Shown here: positions 1 to 7,472 of the stretch, piece by piece | How the letters are laid out: each line of letters opens with the position of its first letter | Position numbering within the stretch: the first letter of the stretch is position 1 | Assembly (NCBI GenBank): GCA_028694115.1 | Contig: JAQUUB010000002.1 | Coordinates: forward strand, 123,928 to 141,222 | Length of the DNA: 17,295 nucleotides | Source of the DNA: Lachnospiraceae bacterium | Lineage (GTDB): Bacteria > Bacillota_A > Clostridia > Lachnospirales > Lachnospiraceae | Direction of reading: 5' to 3' | The notes under the pieces: model-generated | Told to the model about the DNA's origin: nothing | Database searches by the model: none | Seen by the model: the letters and a program-made list of their open reading frames with translations, nothing else | Program-made: the position numbers and the translations under genes

Positions 1-2774
1 CGGGATCCATGAATGGTTCCAAAGTGGCTGCATCGAACTTCACATGGAGTAGTAGTAATTCAACCATTGCAAGTGTCAATAGTAGTGGACTTGTAACTGC
101 CATAGCAGTTGGAGCCAATGGAGCGAAAGGGACGGCGACGATTACAGCAGTCGATAAAAACGATTCCGAAAATGTTGCAACCTGTAAAATCACAACCGTC
201 AGCCCGTTAACTTCCATTCAGTTAAGCTTAAGTCAAAATGCAGTGGAACGTTTCCAAGCATTTGACTTACAGGTAAATTATCTTCCAGAAGATACAACGG
301 ATAATCGAACTGTTACGTGGAGTACCAAAAACTCAGGGATTGCATGGGTACAAAATAAAACAAATGGTATTGGAATTTATGATAAATGTTCTGTTTCTAC
401 CAATACGTTAGGGACAACGAGCATTGTGGCTAATGTGGGTGGTAAAACAGCAACCTGCGAAGTAACTGTGCGAGCTGTGATTAAGAATATTGAATTTAAA
501 GATGAATCAATCACGATTTATGATGGTCAATCACAGAAGCTGCAAGTTAATTATGAGCCTGTCTATACATCGGATGAGGTGCTTTTTGAATGGGACTCAA
601 AAAATAAAGATGTCGCAAAGGTTGAGAATGGTGTAGTAACCGGTGTTGGAGAGGGAAGCGCGGTTATTACTGCTAAATTTGTAAATGGATTGGGAGAAAC
701 GAAACAAGCGAACTGTACCGTATCTGTGAATAAATGCAAGGTACAATTTTATGATGTAAGCGGAAATCTGTTAATTGCTGTGGATAAAGAGTATGGATCA
801 ACCTACGATTCTCTTCATAATATGACGCCACCAGATCAAACAGAGTTTGCAGGCTGGTATACAAAAAAGGATGGACAAGGTACAAAAGTCGGGGAAGAAG
901 ATCTTGTAGTGGGAACCGTTTCACTCTACCCATACTTTCTTGAATTAGATAAAGGATTTACAGTTAAGCCTATAGGAAATCAGATGTATACAGGTACGGC
1001 AATTGCGCCAGTAGTCAATGTCTATGACAAGAACACATTATTAAAATTAAATCAGGATTATACGATTGCTTATAAGAATAACAAGAATGTGAATAACGAA
1101 GGAAGTACAAGCTATCCTTATGTGATTGTAAAGGGCAAAGGGAACTACGCAGGAAGTCAGACGGTATCCTTTAATATCATTCAAAAAAATATCGATAGTG
1201 CGGATATTAAGGTAGCTGATATTCTAGTAGCTTATAATGGAAAAATAATCAAATCGGTGCCGGTTGTAATGCAGGGGAATACGAAGCTTAAACAAAATAC
1301 ACATTACAAGGTAAGTTATCCTAGTCTTTCCCAAGAGTATGCTTATAGGCAGCCAGGAGTCTATCCAGTATTACTAGAAGGTATTGGAAATTATACAGGA
1401 TCAAGACTGATCTATGAAGTGATTACAAAAAAGGTCCTTGCAAGTAAGCTAACGGTAGTGAAAATACCAAATCAAACCTACACAGGGAATGATATAGAGC
1501 CAGAGCTTACTGTGAAGTATGGAAAAAAACTTCTAGAGGAGGGTGTCCACTATACCGTTGACTATGGAAATGATAATATTGGAATTGGCAAGAAGACACT
1601 TACGGTTAATGGAATATCTAGTGCAGGCTATCTAGGCAGTAAAAGCATTCCTTATAATATTGTTGGAAGAGATATTCGAAAAGTTAAAGTTTCAGGGATA
1701 GAAGTAAAGGAATTTACGAATGATTATCCAGAGGAAGGAATTGTACAAGATAATTATTCACTGATCTATGCAGATTTAGATGAACTGACAGAAGGTGTGG
1801 ATTATGAGGTAAGCTATCTTAAGAATAAACAGGCAGGAATATCAACGATTATTTTTAGAGGTATCAATCAGTATTCGGGAATCTTAAAGAAAACCTTTAA
1901 AATAACAAAACTTCCTCTAAATGATTCTATGGATGTCAAGATGGATAATGGTAGTCAACCATTTGAAATGACTTATTTGAAGGATGCGAGCAAGCCTGAA
2001 TTAATTATAAGCTCAAATGGGATTGCACTTACGAAAAATGTAGATTACACGTTATCGTATCAGAATTATTCTGCTGTAAATGATGGCAGCAATCCTTTGA
2101 AGCAACCTACGATTATCATTAAGGGAAAGGGAAATTATAGTGGTACCTTAAGCTGTAACTATAAAATAACCCAGGCTGATTTTAATAATGCGGTGGTAAC
2201 TGCATTAGATGCTACTTATAGTCCGAAGGCAGGTAAATGGAAATCAAGTCCTGTTGTAACGGATACAAATGGAAAAAAATTAAAAGTGGGAAGCGATTAT
2301 GAAAAAACAATTTCCTACAACTATGTAGAGAATACGGTATTAGAGGATGAAGTGAAGACCGTCCGTCTTGCTGGAAGCACGGTAGAAACGACAGACATCC
2401 CACCGGCAGGAACAAAAATTCAGGTTCGTGTCACTGGCAGAGGCAACTACTCCTCAGATTCCATTACCTGTGTATACCGGATTACGCAGACTAGCATTAC
2501 GAAAGCAAGCGTCAATGTAAAAAGCCAAATTTATAATAAGGACAAGGCTGCTTCTACTGAGGGAATCACAGTAAGCCAAAATGATATAGTAATGAAAGTG
2601 AATAAAGTGCAATTACAAAATGAGGATTATGTAATTCTGCCAAACAGTTTTACGAAAAATAAAATAAAAGGCACAGCATCCTTTATTATCCAAGGAATTG
2701 GAAATTATGGAGGAACTAAAAAGGTTACGTTTAAAATTACGAGCTTTCCAATTATATGGTGGTGGGGAGCATAA
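1..2774 (+). CDS. Large modular surface/secreted protein (Big2 + InlB-type + GNY repeats), 5' end missing
   Basis: The frame is open to the left edge (first whole codon at 3), so the ATG at 9 is probably internal and the true start and signal peptide lie outside. About 920 residues are visible. Three bacterial Ig-like Big2-type units come first (about residues 1-64, 65-153, 154-240, with patterns such as WSSSNSTIASVNSSGLVTA and GVGEGSAVITA). A single Listeria-Bacteroides/InlB B-repeat-like unit follows at about 242-312 (GSTYDSL, FAGWYTKKDG). Then come seven divergent 80-100-residue repeats to the C terminus, each ending in a G-x-GNY-x-G...F-x-I-x motif (GKGNYAGSQTVSFNII, GIGNYGGTKKVTFKIT). 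It ends in a Trp-rich tail, IIWWWGA, with no LPxTG sorting motif or transmembrane anchor. Such mosaics are typical of extracellular adhesins or wall-associated proteins; the exact role is unknown. Domain type is fairly sure, function is not. Confidence 0.8.
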   Translation, partial: GSMNGSKVAASNFTWSSSNSTIASVNSSGLVTAIAVGANGAKGTATITAVDKNDSENVATCKITTVSPLTSIQLSLSQNAVERFQAFDLQVNYLPEDTTDNRTVTWSTKNSGIAWVQNKTNGIGIYDKCSVSTNTLGTTSIVANVGGKTATCEVTVRAVIKNIEFKDESITIYDGQSQKLQVNYEPVYTSDEVLFEWDSKNKDVAKVENGVVTGVGEGSAVITAKFVNGLGETKQANCTVSVNKCKVQFYDVSGNLLIAVDKEYGSTYDSLHNMTPPDQTEFAGWYTKKDGQGTKVGEEDLVVGTVSLYPYFLELDKGFTVKPIGNQMYTGTAIAPVVNVYDKNTLLKLNQDYTIAYKNNKNVNNEGSTSYPYVIVKGKGNYAGSQTVSFNIIQKNIDSADIKVADILVAYNGKIIKSVPVVMQGNTKLKQNTHYKVSYPSLSQEYAYRQPGVYPVLLEGIGNYTGSRLIYEVITKKVLASKLTVVKIPNQTYTGNDIEPELTVKYGKKLLEEGVHYTVDYGNDNIGIGKKTLTVNGISSAGYLGSKSIPYNIVGRDIRKVKVSGIEVKEFTNDYPEEGIVQDNYSLIYADLDELTEGVDYEVSYLKNKQAGISTIIFRGINQYSGILKKTFKITKLPLNDSMDVKMDNGSQPFEMTYLKDASKPELIISSNGIALTKNVDYTLSYQNYSAVNDGSNPLKQPTIIIKGKGNYSGTLSCNYKITQADFNNAVVTALDATYSPKAGKWKSSPVVTDTNGKKLKVGSDYEKTISYNYVENTVLEDEVKTVRLAGSTVETTDIPPAGTKIQVRVTGRGNYSSDSITCVYRITQTSITKASVNVKSQIYNKDKAASTEGITVSQNDIVMKVNKVQLQNEDYVILPNSFTKNKIKGTASFIIQGIGNYGGTKKVTFKITSFPIIWWWGA

Positions 2775-2794
2775 ATGTTTGTGGGAGTTAGAAT

Positions 2795-3406
2795 ATGAAT
2801 AGTATTTGGGATAAAAAAGCAGAAAACTATGATAAGCATACAAAAAAAATGTTTCTTGAAGCTAATAATAAAATCGTTCATCAGACTAAAAAAAATTGTA
2901 AAAATTATGATACGATATTGGATGTTGGTTGTGGCACGGGAATGATAATAAAGGAATTGGCTTCATCGGTTTGTAAAGTGAAAGCAATTGACACATCAAC
3001 AGAGATGATTAGCATGGCTCGTAAAAATGATATCCCCAATATTGATTGGGAGGTTAATGATTTATATCATATAGATACGAGGAATGAAACATTTTCTATC
3101 ATTACTGCATTTAATATCTTGTTGTATATCAATGATGTAAATGGATTTTTAAAATATGTATATGATATTTTGCCAGAAGGAGGCCATTTTATTTCAGTTA
3201 CGGATTGTTTTGGTGAAAAACCTGGAATTGATAAATATATGATCCGTTTAGGAATGAGACTAGGAAAATTCCCGGAAATGAAAACATTTAAGATGGAAGA
3301 GCTAAAAAAAATAATTTCATCAATTGGATTCCATGTAGATTATGAAGAGAATATGTGCGACAGAACTCATAATTATTTTATTGTGGCACGAAAAGATAGT
3401 AAATAA
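2795..3406 (+). CDS. Class I SAM-dependent methyltransferase
   Basis: This 203-residue cytosolic protein has the class I methyltransferase motif I, LDVGCGTG (about residues 42-49), followed by an acidic motif II region (VKAIDTSTEMISMAR) and a post-motif segment FNILLYINDVNGFLKYVYDILPEGG, typical of Methyltransf_11/25-type enzymes in which the loop LPEGG precedes strand 5. The start at 2795 is supported by GGGAG at 2781-2785. It lies 20 bp after the surface-protein gene on the same strand and may be co-transcribed with it, ending at the palindromic terminator at 3421. The substrate cannot be inferred; ubiquinone/menaquinone-type, small-molecule or tailoring methylation are all possible. The gene is noticeably AT-rich. 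The family call is confident, the role unknown. Confidence 0.85.
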   Translation: MNSIWDKKAENYDKHTKKMFLEANNKIVHQTKKNCKNYDTILDVGCGTGMIIKELASSVCKVKAIDTSTEMISMARKNDIPNIDWEVNDLYHIDTRNETFSIITAFNILLYINDVNGFLKYVYDILPEGGHFISVTDCFGEKPGIDKYMIRLGMRLGKFPEMKTFKMEELKKIISSIGFHVDYEENMCDRTHNYFIVARKDSK

Positions 3407-3420
3407 ATATCAGATATGTA

Positions 3421-3460
3421 GGCAACAAAAAACAGACTAGCTAGTCTGTTTTTTGTTGCC
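3421..3460. terminator. Perfect 40-bp palindrome, bidirectional rho-independent terminator
   Basis: The 20 bases GGCAACAAAAAACAGACTAG are followed directly by their exact reverse complement, giving a hairpin with A-rich 5' and T-rich 3' tracts on either strand. It sits between the convergent methyltransferase (stop 3406) and carbamate kinase (stop 3482) genes, as expected for a terminator serving both. Confidence 0.85.
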
Positions 3461-3481
3461 TGAAAAGAGGCGAAATTGCAA

Positions 3482-4417
3482 TTATGCAGTAATAACGGTA
3501 CCGGTAGTTCCTTTAATAGCATCCTTTGCTGTGGAAAGTGAGGTAATCAACACTTTACCAGCAGGACATTTTTCTAAGAAACTGATAGCAGCTTCAATCT
3601 TTGGAAGCATTGTTCCAGCTTCAAATTCACCTGCATCAATATATTTCTTTGCTTCTGCAACAGTCATTGAGGATATGGGCGTAGCATCTTCTTTCTTATA
3701 ATGAAGCATTACCTGCTCAACTCTTGTAAGAATGATTAATTCATCACAATTTAAGTCAGCAGCTAATTTGGCAGCGATACTATCTTTTTCGATTACGGCG
3801 CTGGCGCCTTTTAACATGCACTGTTGCTCAATGACAGGAATCCCACCACCACCACAGGCAATTACAATCTGGTCATTATCTAATAATGCACGGATAGCAG
3901 GTAACTCTACAATATCCATTGGCTTTGGAGCAGCAACAACCCTACGGTATCCTCTGCCTGGATCTTCCACCACATAATTACCTTTTCGCTCTTCCATAGC
4001 AGCCTCTTCTGGAGTCATGTAACGACCAATGACTTTTTGAGGATCATAGAAAGCTTCATCGTAGGGATCAACAGTTACCTGAGTTAACAAGGTGCTAACA
4101 GTTTTTGAAATCCCACGGCTTAATAATTCTGATTTTAATGCATTTTGAATATCATATCCTACATATCCCTGGCTCATTGCAGAGCATACACACATAGGTG
4201 CTGATGTGTAATCAGGATATAGGCGTCTTAACTCTGTCATTGCTTTATGAATCATACTGACCTGAGGTCCGTTACTATGTGTAATTGCTAATTGATAGTC
4301 ATTCGTTACTAAATCTGCAAGTGCTTTTGCAGTTTCTTTTACGGCATCCCATTGCTCGAGTGTTGTATACCCTAAGGCATCATGTCCAAGGGATACTACT
4401 GCACGTTTTTTTGACAT
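3482..4417 (-). CDS. arcC: Carbamate kinase (divergent clostridial type)
   Basis: This 311-residue protein matches the amino-acid kinase fold of carbamate kinases, which transfer phosphate between carbamoyl phosphate and ADP to make ATP, ammonia and CO2. Visible motifs are THSNGPQVSMIHKAM (residues 47-60), SAMSQGYVGYDIQ (79-91), VDPYDEAFY (116-124), YRRVVAAPKP (157-166), IVIACGGGGIPVI (184-196) and AVIEKD (207-212). The N-terminal nucleotide/phosphate loop reads SLGHDALG (9-16) rather than the usual ALGGNALL, a variant I recall from other clostridial copies. The start has a strong AGGAGG (complement of 4425-4430). The gene stands alone: no arginine deiminase, ornithine transcarbamylase or allantoin genes are next to it, so the carbamoyl-phosphate source is unclear. 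It is divergent from cysK and ends at the shared palindromic terminator. Confidence 0.9.
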   Translation of the reverse strand: MSKKRAVVSLGHDALGYTTLEQWDAVKETAKALADLVTNDYQLAITHSNGPQVSMIHKAMTELRRLYPDYTSAPMCVCSAMSQGYVGYDIQNALKSELLSRGISKTVSTLLTQVTVDPYDEAFYDPQKVIGRYMTPEEAAMEERKGNYVVEDPGRGYRRVVAAPKPMDIVELPAIRALLDNDQIVIACGGGGIPVIEQQCMLKGASAVIEKDSIAAKLAADLNCDELIILTRVEQVMLHYKKEDATPISSMTVAEAKKYIDAGEFEAGTMLPKIEAAISFLEKCPAGKVLITSLSTAKDAIKGTTGTVITA

Positions 4418-4468
4418 TATTCATCCTCCTAAAAAGATACAAACAATTCTGTTTGAAAATATGTAATA

Positions 4469-4489
4469 AGTGTACCACAAGTAGGACTA
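4469..4489 (-). promoter_or_regulatory. Candidate promoter -10 and adjacent GTAGGA word for carbamate kinase gene
   Basis: On the minus strand TACACT (complement of 4469-4474) is preceded by TGG, an extended -10 form, about 50 bp before the start codon; the -35 is poor. The plus-strand word ACAAGTAGGACTA at 4477-4489 just upstream of this -10 resembles ACAAGTAGGAATA at 4536-4548 in the cysK promoter. This is a weak promoter call but a repeated word. Confidence 0.3.
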
Positions 4490-4532
4490 TCTTTCATTAT
4501 AAATATTATTTTTAAAGAAAATCAATTTATAG

Positions 4533-4561
4533 TTGACAAGTAGGAATAGTAGGAATATAAT
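4533..4561 (+). promoter_or_regulatory. Consensus sigma-A promoter of cysK
   Basis: TTGACA at 4533-4538, a 17-bp spacer and TATAAT at 4556-4561 make a perfect consensus vegetative promoter, about 70 bp before the cysK start. Such a strong core promoter usually implies repression as the means of control; the repeated words in the spacer are listed separately. Confidence 0.85.
4540..4557 (+). repeat. Tandem 9-bp repeats inside the cysK promoter spacer, candidate operator
   Basis: GTAGGAATA occurs twice in exact tandem (4540-4548, 4549-4557) between the -35 and -10 elements, the second copy running into the TATAAT box. Two further TAGGRA words follow at 4580-4585 and 4588-4593. A repressor bound here would block RNA polymerase. 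An Rrf2-type sulfur regulator is the natural candidate because such a gene lies at 13782-14219 and its promoter is flanked by TAGGAA (14349-14354), but no consensus was checked. Confidence 0.45.
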
Positions 4562-4630
4562 CAATTCATATAAACGAAGTAGGGAAATAGGAAATTAAAA
4601 ACATATAACCTAATTGGAAGGGAGATTATT

Positions 4631-5551
4631 ATGAGTAATATTAAAACATCATCAACACAGTTAATCGGAGGTACCCCGTTACTTGAGTTAGTTAATTATG
4701 AAAAGAGTGAAGAGTTAGGTGCGAAAGTAATTGCCAAACTTGAATTTTTCAATCCGGCGGGAAGTGTTAAGGATCGAGTTGCCTTGGCGATGATTGAAGA
4801 GGCAGAAAAATCTGGGAAGTTAAAACCTGGTGCAACATTAATTGAGCCAACATCAGGAAATACAGGAATCGGCATTGCAGCAGTAGCAACAGCAAAGGGA
4901 TATCGTGCGATTCTTACAATGCCAGAGACGATGTCTGTAGAACGTAGAAATTTATTAAAAGCATATGGAGCTGAAATCGTTTTAACAGAAGGTACCAAGG
5001 GAATGAAAGGTGCAATTGCAAAGGCAGAAGAGCTACAAAAAGAAACACCAGACTCCATTATCCTTGGACAATTTGATAATCCAGCAAATCCAGCAGCACA
5101 TAAAGCAACAACCGGACCTGAGATATGGGAAGACACGGATGGAACCGTGGATGTGTTTGTAGCTGGAATTGGAACAGGTGGAACAATTACTGGAGTTGGA
5201 GAGTATTTGAAATCTAAAAATCCTAATGTAAAAATAATTGCTGTTGAGCCAGCAGGTTCTCCAATATTAAGCAAAGGAACAGCAGGACCACATAAGATCC
5301 AGGGAATCGGAGCAGGATTTATACCCAATACATTAAATACAGAAATCTATGACGAAATTATTGCAGTGGAAAATGAGGATGCATTTGCTACAGGAAAGAA
5401 GATTGTACGCAATGAGGGTATCCTAGTAGGAATATCTTCAGGAGCAGCTTTGTATGCAGCAACCGTTATAGCGAAAAGACCAGAATATAAAGGTAAGAAT
5501 ATCGTAGTGCTTCTTCCTGATACAGGGGAACGTTATTTATCTCTGCTGTAA
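4631..5551 (+). CDS. cysK: Cysteine synthase A (O-acetylserine sulfhydrylase)
   Basis: This 306-residue PLP enzyme makes L-cysteine from O-acetylserine and sulfide in the cytosol. The PLP lysine is Lys47 in NPAGSVKDR (41-49), the substrate loop is PTSGNTG (73-79), the phosphate-binding loop is GTGGT (181-185), and GISSGAA (268-273) carries the serine near the pyridine nitrogen. GGAAGGGAG at 4616-4624 supports the start. The C terminus is unusual: family members normally end ...GERYLSTPLF plus a few residues, whereas this one ends GERYLSLL and stops one base before a REP-like repeat (5552-5574), suggesting the insertion replaced the last codons. Expression is driven by the consensus promoter at 4533. 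The metNIQ genes follow on the same strand, a coherent sulfur amino-acid cluster. cysM is a less likely assignment, as the length and motifs fit CysK. Confidence 0.95.
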   Translation: MSNIKTSSTQLIGGTPLLELVNYEKSEELGAKVIAKLEFFNPAGSVKDRVALAMIEEAEKSGKLKPGATLIEPTSGNTGIGIAAVATAKGYRAILTMPETMSVERRNLLKAYGAEIVLTEGTKGMKGAIAKAEELQKETPDSIILGQFDNPANPAAHKATTGPEIWEDTDGTVDVFVAGIGTGGTITGVGEYLKSKNPNVKIIAVEPAGSPILSKGTAGPHKIQGIGAGFIPNTLNTEIYDEIIAVENEDAFATGKKIVRNEGILVGISSGAALYAATVIAKRPEYKGKNIVVLLPDTGERYLSLL

Positions 5552-5574
5552 CGGGACGGTTCTCAGTTATGAAT
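5552..5574 (+). repeat. REP-like repeat copy 1, directly behind the cysK stop
   Basis: Reads CGGGACGGTTCTCAGTTATG then AAT. It shares the core GGGACGGTTCTCANTTATG with copies at 8346, 13732-13751 and 13760-13782. It begins immediately after the TAA of cysK (5549-5551), with the G-rich end next to the stop. These are the likely cognate sites of the RAYT protein encoded at 12958. Confidence 0.85.
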
Positions 5575-5594
5575 ATGGGGAAATGCAGATACAC

Positions 5595-5617
5595 TTGTAC
5601 ACAGTATGGGTGCACAA
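5595..5617. promoter_or_regulatory. Dyad upstream of the metN promoter, candidate operator
   Basis: TTGTACAC (5595-5602) and GTGCACAA (5610-5617) form an 8-bp inverted repeat with one mismatch around a 7-bp spacer, ending 13 bp before the metN -35 box. There is no T-run behind it, so it is not a terminator. The binding protein is unknown. Confidence 0.35.
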
Positions 5618-5630
5618 ATTATGGTATGGT

Positions 5631-5659
5631 TTGCGATTTAAACTGAATTATGTTATGAT
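5631..5659 (+). promoter_or_regulatory. Candidate promoter of metNIQ
   Basis: TTGCGA (5631-5636), a 17-bp spacer and TATGAT (5654-5659), with TGT before the -10 giving the extended TGN form. Predicted transcription would start near 5666, leaving a leader of only about 45 bases before the preferred metN ATG at 5711. That is too short for an S-box SAM riboswitch or a T-box. Confidence 0.6.
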
Positions 5660-5710
5660 AATTGGCATATTTATTGGAACAATATTAATATGGTTATGAA
5701 AGGTGTAATC

Positions 5711-6739
5711 ATGATGAATAATAACGAAGAAAGACCAATTATCGAAATTAAAGATTTATCAAAAACATTTACGGGCAAGGATTCGCAGGTGGATGCGCTA
5801 AAGAACATTAATCTGACCATTCAAAAGGGTGATATTTACGGTATTATCGGAATGAGTGGAGCGGGTAAAAGTACATTAGTGCGTTGCCTTAACTTTTTAG
5901 AGCGCCCCACAAAGGGTACCGTAATTGTGGAAGGTGAGGATTTATCCTTATTAAGGGATGCAGAGCTTAGAAAACTGCGAACACAGATTGCCATGATTTT
6001 TCAGCATTTTAATTTATTAATGCAGAGAACCGTATTGGATAATATCTGTTTTCCACTTGAGATTGTGGGAATGAGTAAAAAGGAAGCAAGAATTAAGGCA
6101 GCAGAGCTTTTAGAAATTGTGGGGCTTTCCGAGAAGGCAAGAGCATATCCGTCTCAATTATCGGGAGGACAAAAGCAGCGAGTTGCAATTGCAAGAGCAC
6201 TTGCCACAAATCCTAAGATTTTACTTTGTGATGAAGCGACTAGTGCGTTAGATCCTACCACAACAAAATCTATTTTAAAATTATTAAAAGAAATCAATGA
6301 AACATATGGGATAACAATTGTCATTATTACACATGAAATGACGGTTGTAGAAGAAATATGCAGCCACGTTGCAATTGTGGATATGGGAAATCTCGCAGAA
6401 CAAGGAACCGTAAATGAGGTATTTACAAAACCAAAGTCTTCTGCAGCTAAGAAACTCGTTTATCAAAGTGAAAGTCATGTGGATTCCATGAAAGGAAAAC
6501 ATTGTATCCGGATTGTTTTCACAGAGAACTCTTCTTTTGAGCCGGTCATTGGAAATATGGTACTTGAGTGTAAAATGCCTTGTAATATTCTTTTTGCAGA
6601 TACAAAGGATATTGAAGGGGTTGCTCATGGACAGATGATATTACAGCTTCCGGAAGATGAATTAATTGCAAGTAAAATGATTCATTATTTAGAAGAAAGA
6701 AAATTAACGGTAGAGGAGCTTAAAGACTATGTGGGATAA
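5711..6739 (+). CDS. metN: Methionine/sulfur amino-acid ABC importer ATP-binding protein MetN
   Basis: This 342-residue ATPase powers the MetNI importer at the cytoplasmic face of the membrane. I place the start at 5711, because GAAAGGTG at 5698-5705 is correctly spaced for it; in-frame ATGs at 5690 and 5696 lack a ribosome site. With this start, Walker A is GMSGAGKS (47-54), the Q-loop is FQHFNLL (97-103), the signature is LSGGQKQR (150-157), Walker B is ILLCDEATSALD (170-181) and the switch His is in ITHEM (about 209). The C-terminal 75 residues (about 265-340) fit the NIL domain, which binds methionine and gives trans-inhibition, and this separates MetN from ordinary amino-acid ATPases. 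It overlaps metI by 11 bp. In Clostridia such systems can carry methionine, cystine or related sulfur compounds; the substrate is not provable here. Confidence 0.95.
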   Translation: MMNNNEERPIIEIKDLSKTFTGKDSQVDALKNINLTIQKGDIYGIIGMSGAGKSTLVRCLNFLERPTKGTVIVEGEDLSLLRDAELRKLRTQIAMIFQHFNLLMQRTVLDNICFPLEIVGMSKKEARIKAAELLEIVGLSEKARAYPSQLSGGQKQRVAIARALATNPKILLCDEATSALDPTTTKSILKLLKEINETYGITIVIITHEMTVVEEICSHVAIVDMGNLAEQGTVNEVFTKPKSSAAKKLVYQSESHVDSMKGKHCIRIVFTENSSFEPVIGNMVLECKMPCNILFADTKDIEGVAHGQMILQLPEDELIASKMIHYLEERKLTVEELKDYVG

Positions 6740-7397
6740 GGCTATGATTTTAATGCTAGTAGAAGGAATAGGTGCCACGTTGCTAATGACACTAGTGTCA
6801 ACTTTTTTTGCATATTTAATTGGGTTACCAGTGGGAATTCTGCTTGTTATAACGAAAAAAAATGGGTTAAATCAAAACCTGACAATTTATAAAGTTTTGG
6901 ATATCATTGTTAATATATTGAGATCAGTACCTTTTTTGATTTTATTAATTGCTGTCATTCCTGTCACAACATTTATTGTTGGGAAGAGCTATGGACCCAC
7001 AGCTACAATTGTTCCCTTAACCATAGCGGCTGCACCATTTGTTGCAAGACTTGTGGAATCTTCCTTGCAGGAAGTTGATCGTGGGGTAATAGAGGCGGCA
7101 CAGAGCATGGGGGCTTCCAATTGGACAATTGTATGGAATGTATTGTTAGCAGAAGCAAGAACCTCATTAATTGTTGGAACTACGATTGCAACAGGAACAA
7201 TTTTAGGATACAGTGCAATGGCTGGTGTTGTAGGCGGCGGCGGGCTGGGAGATATTGCAATCCGCTACGGCTATTACCGCTACCAGACAAATGTTATGGT
7301 GGTAACGGTTGTCTTGTTGGTGGTATTAGTACAGATCTTACAAATGATTGGTATGCGCTTATCAAAAAAACTTGATAGAAGAACAAATGATTATTAG
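6729..7397 (+). CDS. metI: Methionine-type ABC importer permease MetI
   Basis: This 222-residue integral membrane protein has about five transmembrane helices (roughly 10-40, 55-82, 92-108, 145-165, 190-213) and the permease EAA loop EAAQSMGASNWTIVWNVLLAEA (about 122-143), which couples to MetN. The length fits the MetI/BPD_transp_1 family. Its ATG lies inside the last codons of metN, and GAGGAG at 6713-6718 serves as ribosome site, so the two are translationally coupled. Together with MetN and the lipoprotein MetQ it completes a standard three-part importer. Confidence 0.95.
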   Translation: MWDKAMILMLVEGIGATLLMTLVSTFFAYLIGLPVGILLVITKKNGLNQNLTIYKVLDIIVNILRSVPFLILLIAVIPVTTFIVGKSYGPTATIVPLTIAAAPFVARLVESSLQEVDRGVIEAAQSMGASNWTIVWNVLLAEARTSLIVGTTIATGTILGYSAMAGVVGGGGLGDIAIRYGYYRYQTNVMVVTVVLLVVLVQILQMIGMRLSKKLDRRTNDY

Positions 7398-7398
7398 T

Positions 7399-7422
7399 TA
7401 ATAAATTCGAAAGAATTTGTTA
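7399..7422 (+). other. mRNA hairpin with GAAA tetraloop between metI and metQ
   Basis: TAATAAATTC (7399-7408), loop GAAA (7409-7412) and GAATTTGTTA (7413-7422) form a 10-bp stem with one G-U pair, closed by a stable GNRA tetraloop and starting two bases after the metI stop. There is no T-tract, so it is not a terminator. It could stabilise or separate the metQ part of the message, as expected where binding protein is needed in excess. Confidence 0.5.
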
Positions 7423-7472
7423 TAGAGGAGAATGCGACTGAAGATATGGTTCGCAAAAAAAGGAGGATATTT

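Noticed and set aside
1..11. CGGGATCCATG looks like a cloning primer with a BamHI site and a start codon.
   Set aside because: The frame continues naturally through GGATCC into a Big2 domain with no ribosome site; the six-base site is most simply coincidence at the window edge.
4696..5328. A 210-codon open frame antisense to cysK.
   Set aside because: It lies wholly inside the clear cysK gene, has low-complexity Pro/Ala/Ser composition and no ribosome site; it is a shadow frame.
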